A DNA stretch of 64,000 nt, taken from NCBI GenBank assembly GCA_942490535.1, contig CALNXQ010000004.1, positions 682,001 to 746,000 of the forward strand. The letters are read 5' to 3'. The number at the start of each line of letters is the position of its first letter. Positions within the stretch are counted from its first letter, which is position 1. Positions 27,522 to 35,114 of the stretch are shown here, piece after piece. The notes under the pieces were generated by a model that worked only from the letters and a program-made list of their open reading frames with translations, was not told the origin of the DNA and did not search any database. Position numbers and translations under genes: made by a program. The DNA comes from JAEINY01 sp942490535 (lineage in GTDB: Bacteria > Bacteroidota > Bacteroidia > Bacteroidales > Marinilabiliaceae).

Positions 27522-27914
27522 AGCGGTTCTTTATTATTTTGTTTGTACTCGTCTAGTAGTTTGGTGGTGTTCAATATCTACAGACCTTGTCCGCTTTGAG
27601 GTTTAATTTTTAAAAGCCTTCAAGGTATTAATCCTGCCGTTATATGGAATGCTGTCCAAAAATACTGTGTTAAACGTCGTTTTGCTTTATATTTTATTGT
27701 CCCACTTCGCTACGCACAGAACTTTAACAAGAGAAGCCAGATAAGCAACGAACACCTACAAACGCTGTTATTGGTGACGTTTACTTTCCCGCTTTTAAAT
27801 TTTGGTCATTGGACTGTTCCTGGTTATACCTACCCCTTCGCTTAATCCGTGTCCGGGAAATATGAATCAGTTAAAAAAATCCTCAAAATAGCTGTTTGGT
27901 TTGGTTTAATACTG
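27522..27914 (-). repeat. Gene-less cassette N, copy 4
   Basis: About 393 bp, nearly identical to 4615-5008. No convincing ORF. Ends GTTGTGCAGC and GCTGCACAAC. Confidence 0.82.
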
Positions 27915-28051
27915 CTGCACAACGTCTTGCCGCATGAAGTGTGCCGCTGCGTGTGGTATATTCGCTTTCTTAATTTCACCTTGTGCCCGCGCGGGAGCTG
28001 AACCACCAAAGCTAGGCTCGGCAAGGCATGCTTTATTGCGGTTTGTTGTAC
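27915..28051 (-). other. attC-like site 17
   Basis: R''-like GCACAAC, R'-like GTTGTAC, arms CCGCA and TGCGG. Confidence 0.84.
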
Positions 28052-28055
28052 GCAG

Positions 28056-28682
28056 CTATTTATTTATTGTAGTATATTCCTTTGATTCTTGTAAGAGCAT
28101 TTCATACTCCTTGATTAAATTCTTTAACCCGTCAATACTGGGTTTTTCATTTCTCTGAAAGTTAACCATCATCGGTGCTGTTACAATCAATTGCATTAAT
28201 AGATGTTGATCTTTTAATGAAACTTCATACTTATTAATTAGTTGCTTATTCGCTTCATGATTGGAAATACGTTTTTTATAATCAGATTCAAGTCTATTAA
28301 ACAGTTCTTTTGTTGATTCTCTTAATATTGAATCATTCAATTGACTTAATAGATTATTCGCTGAAGACCAATATTGTTGATTAATTCTGTGATATTGATT
28401 ATAGGAATCAAGACTATCATTTTTAATACTATTCATCTCCTTGATTCTGGAATCTAGTTCTCGAAGACTGTTATTCTTTTCCAACGCTTCAGAATAAAGA
28501 TTAGATATTACATTTGATTTATACCTACTTGAATACTTCCCTATTTCATCAATAATTTTTGTCTCTTGGAAGATTTCTGGTGTTTGATTTATAGGAGGTT
28601 GTATTTGCGGTTGTTCTTTCCTCCTATTAGAACAGCTTATTATTAAGAATACAATAAATATTGACAGAGTAATTTTTTTCAT
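28056..28682 (-). CDS. Lipoprotein with coiled-coil character (cassette gene)
   Basis: 208 aa. Lipoprotein signal with lipobox LIISC (Cys17), followed by a polar, Pro/Gln-rich linker (KEQPQIQPPINQTPE) and then long charged helices (YSEALEKNNSLRELDSRIKEM, LNDSILRESTKELFNRLESDYKKR) that look like coiled coil. Probably membrane-anchored in the periplasm. No known family. One-gene cassette with ends GTTGTAC and GTACAAC. Confidence 0.8.
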   Translation of the reverse strand: MKKITLSIFIVFLIISCSNRRKEQPQIQPPINQTPEIFQETKIIDEIGKYSSRYKSNVISNLYSEALEKNNSLRELDSRIKEMNSIKNDSLDSYNQYHRINQQYWSSANNLLSQLNDSILRESTKELFNRLESDYKKRISNHEANKQLINKYEVSLKDQHLLMQLIVTAPMMVNFQRNEKPSIDGLKNLIKEYEMLLQESKEYTTINK

Positions 28683-28703
28683 GTTGTTAGGTTTTTAAGT
28701 TGC

Positions 28704-28840
28704 GTACAACGGTCTGGCCATATGAAGTGGCCCGATTTGCGTGTGGTATATTCGCATTCTTGATTTTGCCTCAGTTGGCGCGGGAGCTAAACTTCCAAAT
28801 CTCGCCAAAGCCAGGGCTACTTTATGATGGCTTGTTGTAC
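28704..28840 (-). other. attC-like site 18
   Basis: R''-like GTACAAC, R'-like GTTGTAC, arms GCCAT and ATGGC. Last complete site before the array edge. Confidence 0.83.
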
Positions 28841-28849
28841 GCTGGCATT

Positions 28850-28902
28850 TTATATTGGTCCATTAATTGAAAAGTCTTCAATCCTATTTTCATTAAAATT
28901 AT
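28850..28902 (-). pseudogene. 3' end of the cassette gene split by the ISL3 element
   Basis: Continues the frame of the gene at 30188-30730 when the ISL3 element and one copy of its target duplication are removed. It adds NENRIEDFSINGPI and a TAA stop ten bases from attC-like site 18, the normal stop position for this array. Confidence 0.8.
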
Positions 28903-30202
28903 GGTTCATCCGTAAAATGAGTAGTTTTTGGAAAAAAAACTGATATTCATTACTTTGTTTGTCAACCACAACATCCAAAGTTATATGAACACCAGTTTAT
29001 TATTTCATTCGTTTGGTTTAGTCAACCAAGAAGTAATCAGTACCGAATATAAAAAAGGAAATATCTACGTCAAAGTTAAAACCAAAGCTGATAAACTCAA
29101 ATGCCCTGTATGCAAAAGTTTTGATATTATAAAGTCAGGGACGAAGGATCGAGAATTTCGAACTATTCCTATCGGGCATCACAAAGTCTTTATACAGCTT
29201 TCTATTCAGCGCATCGAATGTAAAGAGTGCAGGGTTATTCGACAAGAGCATTTACCATTTACTGAAAATAAAAAAAGCTTCACACGCGCCTTTGCCCGGC
29301 ATGTCATCGCTTTATCAAGAATCGGTACAATTCGAGATGTAGCATTACATCTTGGTGTTAGTTGGGACTTGGTTAAAGACATTCAAAATACCTACTTAAA
29401 AAAGCATTATTCCTCTCCTGCGTTAAAGGGTGTGAAATGTATTGCTATTGATGAATTTGCTGTCAAAAAGGGCCATAAATATATGACGGTTGTATTGGAT
29501 CTTGCAACTGGTGTTGTTCTTCATGTTGGTAAGGGTAAAGGAAGTGATGCGTTAACTGATTTTTGGAAACGCGTCAAAAGGAACAAGGTTAATATTGAAG
29601 CTGTAGCTATTGATATGTCACCGGCATATATCTCTTCTGTGATCAATAACTTACCTAATGCACAGATTGTTTTTGATCATTTTCATGTTGTAAAAATGAT
29701 GAACGATTCAATATCAAAACTTAGACGCCAATTATATCGTCAGGAAAAAGAACTGAACAAAAAGGAACTGCTGAAAGGATCCAGGTGGCTATTATTAAAA
29801 AATAGCGTCAATCTGAATGATGAGCGAAACGAAAAAGAAAAGCTACAAGAACTTTTGGAAATAAATGAACCCCTTGCAATTGCCTACTACCTCAAAGAAG
29901 AATTGAAGCTTTTGTGGCAACAAAAAACAAAGGAACTTGCTCAGCAATTCATGGGTAAATGGGTCGCAAAAGCAATGGCTTCAGGTGTTTTTCGTCTCCG
30001 TAAATTTGCGGACACTCTTTTAGCTCATCGGTCAGGTATATTTGCCTGGTATGATTATCCAATTTCGACAGGCCCACTGGAAGGCCTAAACAACAAAATC
30101 AAAACAATGAAACGGCAAGCATATGGTTATAGAGATATGGAGTTTTTTAAGCTCAAAATATTCAGCTTGCATGAGAAAACCTATGCATTAGTCGGATGAA
30201 CC
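28903..30202 (+). mobile_element. ISL3-family insertion sequence
   Basis: 1300 bp with inverted ends beginning GGTTCATCCG on both sides. It is flanked by a perfect 8-bp target duplication AAAATTAT (28895-28902 and 30203-30210). It carries one transposase gene and interrupts the 3' end of a minus-strand cassette gene. The perfect duplication suggests a recent insertion. Confidence 0.95.
28985..30199 (+). CDS. ISL3-family transposase
   Basis: 404 aa from the ATG at 28985; a TTG start 19 codons upstream is less likely. An N-terminal zinc finger has the C-P-V-C and C-K-E-C pairs (LKCPVCKS, RIECKECRV). A helix-turn-helix-like segment (RIGTIRDVALHLGVSWDLVK) is followed by the DDE domain: AIDEFAVKKGHKY (first D), AIDMSPAYI (second D) and the C-terminal STGPLEGLNNKIK (E). 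The frame is intact and its stop lies within the right inverted repeat. It catalyses cut-and-paste movement of the element. Confidence 0.95.
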   Translation: MNTSLLFHSFGLVNQEVISTEYKKGNIYVKVKTKADKLKCPVCKSFDIIKSGTKDREFRTIPIGHHKVFIQLSIQRIECKECRVIRQEHLPFTENKKSFTRAFARHVIALSRIGTIRDVALHLGVSWDLVKDIQNTYLKKHYSSPALKGVKCIAIDEFAVKKGHKYMTVVLDLATGVVLHVGKGKGSDALTDFWKRVKRNKVNIEAVAIDMSPAYISSVINNLPNAQIVFDHFHVVKMMNDSISKLRRQLYRQEKELNKKELLKGSRWLLLKNSVNLNDERNEKEKLQELLEINEPLAIAYYLKEELKLLWQQKTKELAQQFMGKWVAKAMASGVFRLRKFADTLLAHRSGIFAWYDYPISTGPLEGLNNKIKTMKRQAYGYRDMEFFKLKIFSLHEKTYALVG

Positions 30203-30730
30203 AAAATTATACACCACAAGAAAAACAGAAGTTCCACCTCCTAATATTCTATCAATTTCTTTATCTGGACTATCTAATTTATCTTTTATAAGAACAAATT
30301 GAACCCAAAGGCACTTCTCATTCTTATTGCTTTTAAAACCAATATATTGCCGCTTATATTTTTCTAAATTCTGTATAATTTCAGGTGTATTTTCTTCAAT
30401 ATAATCATCTTCAGTTCTATAATTAACTAATAAATTATATAAACACCTTTCAAAAGTCTCAATTTTTGATTCTTCAGGTGTCCAAGCTGAAATTGAATCA
30501 CCACTAAGATACTTTAAAAACCACAAAGGTTTAACATTGAATCGTCCTGACTTGTCGGGACTTAAATCAAAAATAAAATTCTCTTGAAATACTGTTCCTT
30601 GAAAATTACTTCCCTTAATAAGTATTGATTTGTTTAGCACCTTTGCTTCTTCATTCGCCCCTTGTCCTCGAATACATAAAGAATTAGAAGTCAGCAATAA
30701 ATAGAAGAGTATTTGTAAAATCTTATTCAT
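30188..30730 (-). pseudogene. Secreted protein gene truncated at 3' end by ISL3 element
   Basis: 180 codons. The first ~176 are original and the last residues (GSSD, stop) come from the IS end. The signal peptide is at about residues 1-22 (ends CIRGQ), followed by a soluble domain (FIFDLSPDKSGRFNVKPLWFL, NEKCLWVQFVLIKD). Only about 14 C-terminal residues were lost, so the product may still fold. First cassette of the array next to the edge, where expression from a leader-side promoter would be strongest in a classical integron (inference). Family not recognised. Confidence 0.75.
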
Positions 30731-31060
30731 CGTATTAATTCTACAACTGTGCTTTTTCTGCTGGCGTACAACTAGTCGATAGACGGAGTATTATTTATAT
30801 CCCCCATATAGCCCTAGTCTGTTTTAATATATAATCTATTTTTTTGTGACCTTGTACAGCTTCGCCTCCTCAGTCACAACAATAGTTGCGCTAGACCAGC
30901 TAAAATGATAGAGTTATGTTTTAATGCTGCATATAGCATGTCTTCCCTTTTATCGCTGAATTCACAACGCTCCACGCTTACTCTCTCCCTCCAAAATTCC
31001 TACCACTGGAAATTACAAGAACATGCCTTCTTTACTGACTATAAAAAAAACTATTATTTT
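30731..31060. other. Array edge, possible attI-like region
   Basis: The last half-box GTACAAC (30766-30772) matches the cassette start GTTGTAC at 28834. It is followed not by an attC stem but by TAGTCGATAGACGGAG and about 290 bp of AT-rich DNA up to the recombinase gene. On the minus strand this reads ...CGACTAG/TTGTAC, a single core site as expected of an attI. A short inverted repeat (GTGAC...GTCAC, about 30855-30877) lies inside. No promoter can be assigned. Confidence 0.5.
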
Positions 31061-32482
31061 TCATACATCCAAGTCATCAAGCGGACTTTTTAACTTTGAG
31101 ATATCCCTTTTGGAGACATAGGTATATATTTCAGTGGTTTTCTTACTGGTATGCCCAAGCAACATTTGAATATTACGGATATCCATGCCTGAATCATGTA
31201 AATGGGTCGCAAATGAATGGCGTAACATATGCGGCGTCACCCGCCTGTCTATTCCCGCTTTCAACACAGCTCTTTTAACCATCTTTTGCACACTGCTGGT
31301 GCTATATCTACCGCCTCGCTGCCCTTCAAACAAATAGGTATTGGGTTGCTCCTGGCGCAAGTAACTAAGGAGTAAATCCTTGATCTTCTCCGATAAAGTC
31401 ACAATACGATCCTTGTTCCCTTTACCGCTTTTGATGATGATTATATTACTCCCGAAATTAATATCTTCCACCTTAAGATTCACCAGCTCACCACACCGTA
31501 TTCCGGTCGAATACAATAAAAAAAGCATACACTTGTGTTTGATGTAAATGTCAACCTTAAGAAGCGCAATGATCTCCTCCTTTTCCAGAATCTTAGGGAT
31601 TTTCCTCGTTTTTGCAGGCCGTGGTAGCTGATAGGCATTAAACTCCCTTTCTGTCAATGATAACAAAAAGCGTTTTACGGCACTCACTACAATGTTTTGT
31701 GCCGATGGGGAATAACTTAATTCTTCTCGTAAGAAAAACAGATAATCTCTAATTTCAGAATCCGATATATCTGCCATTTGCTTCCCCTCATAATAGTCCT
31801 TCATTTTTCTGATCTGACTGGCATAATTGTCAATTGTCCGCCTGGCTGCTCCTTGTAATGTCATCACCTTTATAAAACTCTTGACTTCATCATCCTGTTT
31901 GTAGTTATTTCTTCTTGAATGCACCAGAACCTTCTCATTATGCTTGACCCTGAACCTAATCCGGCAACCCTGCTCCTGAAAATAGTGGCTAATCTTTGTT
32001 TTCTTGTTGGCATACCCAGGCACCATCCAAAAACATCTTTTCGGTTCAAATAAAGCTCCTATCTCAATCAAAAAGTCAACCCACACTTTTTTATAGGGAA
32101 CAGGTAACTTCAAATACGTCTTATCATTGACGATCACAATGCTTACTATAGAAGAGCTATCAACGGCTTGAAGACTAAAATTATGATCGCTCTGTAAAGC
32201 CGCTGCTTTTTCTTTGTTGGTAAACGACTTAGAATATAAATACATGGGATTAATATAAGCGATGCCATTTAAATCCTTTTTGATTTTTTGAAGGTCAGCG
32301 TCACGCCAACGGATATAATAGCAGGTGTATTGACGACTGTAATACACATAACTCAAGTCCTTTAATCGCTGCTCAATAATATCATTCGCATAAAAAAAGA
32401 GTTTTACTAAAGCTGTTTGCTTATGCATAAAGCCATTTAGAAAAATCACAGGTCTAATCATCGTTGTAATTATTAACTGCAT
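31061..32482 (-). CDS. Tyrosine recombinase beside the cassette array
   Basis: 473 aa. Residues 1-190 are an unusual N-terminal extension with no motif I recognise; 195-285 is the SAM-like core-binding domain; 295-465 is the catalytic domain with R329 (TGIRCGE), K354 (SGKGNKDR), H418-R421 (HMLRHSFATH), H444 (LLGHTS) and nucleophile Y453. It ends KSPLDDL. Between K354 and H418 there is no room for the ~20-30-residue insertion that marks integron integrases. Its 3' end faces the array edge 290 bp away, same direction as the cassette genes. Inferred: a candidate array integrase of non-IntI type, or an unrelated XerC/D-like enzyme or relic of another element. Divergent from the zinc-ribbon gene at 32591. 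Confidence 0.92.
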   Translation of the reverse strand: MQLIITTMIRPVIFLNGFMHKQTALVKLFFYANDIIEQRLKDLSYVYYSRQYTCYYIRWRDADLQKIKKDLNGIAYINPMYLYSKSFTNKEKAAALQSDHNFSLQAVDSSSIVSIVIVNDKTYLKLPVPYKKVWVDFLIEIGALFEPKRCFWMVPGYANKKTKISHYFQEQGCRIRFRVKHNEKVLVHSRRNNYKQDDEVKSFIKVMTLQGAARRTIDNYASQIRKMKDYYEGKQMADISDSEIRDYLFFLREELSYSPSAQNIVVSAVKRFLLSLTEREFNAYQLPRPAKTRKIPKILEKEEIIALLKVDIYIKHKCMLFLLYSTGIRCGELVNLKVEDINFGSNIIIIKSGKGNKDRIVTLSEKIKDLLLSYLRQEQPNTYLFEGQRGGRYSTSSVQKMVKRAVLKAGIDRRVTPHMLRHSFATHLHDSGMDIRNIQMLLGHTSKKTTEIYTYVSKRDISKLKSPLDDLDV

Positions 32483-32551
32483 CCTAACGATTTGGAGCTA
32501 TTTTAGCCAAAAACAATAAAAAAAAGACAAAGTCAAAATTTAGCCGTACAT

Positions 32552-32573
32552 TTAAACGTCTATTAAACGTCTA
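32552..32573. repeat. Perfect 11-bp tandem repeat in divergent promoter region
   Basis: TTAAACGTCTA occurs twice head to tail, one helical turn apart. It lies between the recombinase start (32482) and the zinc-ribbon gene (32591). The spacing suits a dimeric regulator or recombinase accessory site; function inferred only. Confidence 0.55.
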
Positions 32574-32590
32574 ACGATACTTTTAATGCG

Positions 32591-32959
32591 ATGCCGGATT
32601 GTCTTCACTGCCACGAGACCTTCGAAGGAAGAAGCGATAAGAAATACTGTTCACCATACTGCAAGTCCGCTTATCACTACCAACAAAATAAAATCAAGGA
32701 TGCTGCTTTATTTGTCAAAATAGACCGGCAACTGAGGCTCAACCGGCGCCTACTAAAGATCTACAACAAAGCAGGTAAAGCAACTATTCGTAAGGAAACC
32801 CTCTTGTCTGACGGTTTTAACCCAAAGTACTTTACCCATTATTGGAAAAATCAAAATGGGAACATTTACCTCTTTTGCTATGAATATGGTTTTATGGAAA
32901 AGAAGGAGGAACGGGCTATCAAATATGTACTGGTTAAATGGCAACCCTACATGAAATAG
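32591..32959 (+). CDS. Small zinc-ribbon protein
   Basis: 122 aa. The N-terminal treble-clef-like zinc site is C4-x2-C7...C20-x3-C24 (CLHC...KYCSPYCKSAYHY). It is followed by a basic helical segment (RQLRLNRRLLKIYNK) and a C-terminal domain with Trp/Tyr-rich strands (YFTHYWKNQNGNIYLFCYEYG). Probably cytoplasmic, possibly nucleic-acid binding. No exact family recognised. Divergently oriented to the tyrosine recombinase with a 108-bp shared upstream region. Confidence 0.8.
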   Translation: MPDCLHCHETFEGRSDKKYCSPYCKSAYHYQQNKIKDAALFVKIDRQLRLNRRLLKIYNKAGKATIRKETLLSDGFNPKYFTHYWKNQNGNIYLFCYEYGFMEKKEERAIKYVLVKWQPYMK

Positions 32960-35114
32960 CATCGCTAGTTTGGGGAAACGCAAATGTTGTAGATCGTCCA
33001 TAAAATATTGTTTATATAGCGAATGATCTATCCCGTGATTGAGCGAAGCGAAACCTCCTATGTAGTCCAATATATATCGGGACGTAATACAGATTAAGTG
33101 TTGTGGAATACCATATTGCAAATTAAATGGTTTCCCCGTAGGGGATGCAGAATCATTTATAAACCTCTTATATCCAATACCATTTAGAGATTAAACAATT
33201 GAAATAAATCACGTCGTATCGGAAGCAGCATTTCTTCTCCCTATGAATAGGGAGACACAGAGGGTAAGAAACCCATATCAATTAGCGGTAATTCGTGTCA
33301 TTTGCGGTTAAATAAACAGGTGATAATCTGAGTAGCCGATGAACCATTTTGTCCCAAGTAAAGAATATACACTCCATAGGCAGATTCCGCGTAGCGGATT
33401 AAATGTTGTAGAATACCATGTCAAATTAAACAGTTTCCCCGTAGGGGATGCAGAAACATTTATAAACCTCTTATATCCAATACCATTTAGAGATTAAACA
33501 ATTGAAATAAATCACGTCGTATCGGAAGCAGCATTTCTTCTCCCGATGAATAGGGAGACACAGAGGGGAAGAAACCCATATCAATTAGCGGTAATTCGTG
33601 TCATTTGCGGTTAAATAAACAGGTGATAATCTGAGTAGCCGATGAACCATTTTGTCCCAAGTAAAGAATATACACTCCATAGACAGATTCCGCGTAGCGG
33701 ATTAAATGTTGTAGAATACCATGTTGCAAATTAAACAGTTTCCCCGTAGGGGATGCAGAAACATTTATAAACCTCTTATATCCAATACCATTTAGAAATT
33801 AAACCATTGAAATAAATCACGTCGTATCGGAAGCAGCATTTCTTCTCCCTATGAATAGGGAGACACAGAGGGTAAGAAACCCATATCAATTAGCGGTAAT
33901 TCGTGTCATTTGCGGTTAAATAAACAGGTGATAATCTGAGTAGCCGATGAACCATTTTGTCCCAAGTAAAGAATATACACTCCATAGGCAGATTCCGCGT
34001 AGCGGATTAAATGTTGTAGAATACCATGTCAAATTAAACAGTTTCCCCGTAGGGGATGCAGAAACATTTATAAACCTCCTATATCCAATACCATTTAGAG
34101 ATTAAACCATTGAAATAAATCACGTCGTATCGGAAGCAGCATTTCTTCTCCCTATGAATAGGGAGACACAGAGGGTAAGAAACCCATATCAATTAGCGGT
34201 AATTCGTGTCATTTGCGGTTAAAATAACAGGTGATAATCTGAGTAACCAATGAACCATTTTGTCCCAAGTAAAGAATATACACTCCATAGACAGATTCCG
34301 CGTAGCGGATTAAATGTTGTAGAATACCATGTTGCAAATTAAACAGTTTCCCCGTAGGGGATGCAGAAACATTTATAAACCTCCTATATCCAATACCATT
34401 TAGAAATTAAACCATTGAAATAAATCACGTCGTATCGGAAGCAGCATTTCTTCTCCCTATGAATAGGGAGACACAGAGGGTAAGAAACCCATATCAATTA
34501 GCGGTAATTCGTGTCATTTGCGGTTAAAATAACAGGTGATAATCTGAGTAACCAATGAACCATTTTGTCCGGAGTACAGAATTCACAGTCCATAGGCAGA
34601 TTCCGCGTAGCGGATTTTTTCCGCTATTCAAATCCTGGGTAAAAGTAGTAATGAAGCGGTATTAAAGCGTACCTAAAGCATGGTAAACTCATATTAAAGT
34701 CACAATTAGTTCAGAGTTAATTCATAGTATATTCAATTAATTGTGTATTAACCTTGAACTTTCTACGTACTATTTCCGATTTTAATACCTGTTAAATATT
34801 CACCAAGCCCTATCCGGCCTCCCTTTTGCCAGACTAAAAACCAGACGTATCTCTTCCAGGTGGATTGTACGTTAAAAAGTGTATCTCCACGCTGTGGCCA
34901 TTGTTATAGCAGATTACAGGCTTTAAAATGAAGTGCCTTTTTCGGATAAACAGGATCCTATTACGCATCAAAGAACACCAACCATAAGTGGATTAAAAAT
35001 CAGCGAAGCTAAAACCTGCGGTGCACCAAGATGAAAAGAAAGAATTCCCTGGAAGCTCGCGTGTTAATGAAAACGACCTAAGGGACCGTAATAATCGGAT
35101 TTACTACTAAATGC
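32960..35114. other. Gene-free stretch with satellite repeat
   Basis: No credible gene in about 2.15 kb. Positions 33091-34613 are a tandem repeat (listed). The flanks (32960-33090, 34614-35114) hold no ORF or RNA gene I can support. A segment at 34925-34960 resembles one at 44118-44157 (TGAAAATGAAGCGCCTTTT-like). Confidence 0.75.
33091..34613. repeat. Five tandem copies of a ~304-bp satellite
   Basis: Successive GTAGCGGATT marks lie at 33391, 33694, 33999, 34302 and 34607, giving periods of 303, 305, 303 and 305 bp. Odd and even units differ consistently (GTTGCAAATTAAA against GTCAAATTAAA; TCCATAGGCAG against TCCATAGACAG), so the real unit may be a ~608-bp dimer. Each unit holds three small hairpins: CCGCGTAGCGG, TCCCCGTAGGGGA and CTCCCTATGAATAGGGAG. 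No reading frame runs through it. Confidence 0.92.

Larger units (their letters stand above)
1..30772 (-). mobile_element. Integron-like gene cassette array (runs off left edge)
   Basis: Seen: eighteen palindromic spacer sites (each listed) divide this stretch into nineteen units whose genes all lie on the minus strand. Each site opens with xxxxAACG and closes with GTTRxxx. In 18 of 19 units the first seven bases (GTT plus four) are the reverse complement of the last seven (four plus AAC), for example GTTAGGC and GCCTAAC. Known: integron attC sites have R'' RYYYAAC and R' GTTRRRY and are cut between G and TT, which gives each cassette complementary ends. Inferred: this is a cassette array. 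Only some R boxes fit strict GTTRRRY; GTTR is constant. Unit bodies are AT-rich while the sites are GC-rich. Five IS91-like elements, an ISL3 element and a group II intron are inserted in it. Confidence 0.82.

Noticed and set aside
27842..28024. Small minus-strand ORF running from attC-like site 17 into gene-less cassette N
   Set aside because: Its frame is kept in copy 2 but broken by a stop in copy 3, so it is unlikely to be a gene.
33091..34613. CRISPR array
   Set aside because: The whole ~304-bp unit is repeated, with no short repeat/unique spacer structure and no cas genes in the window.
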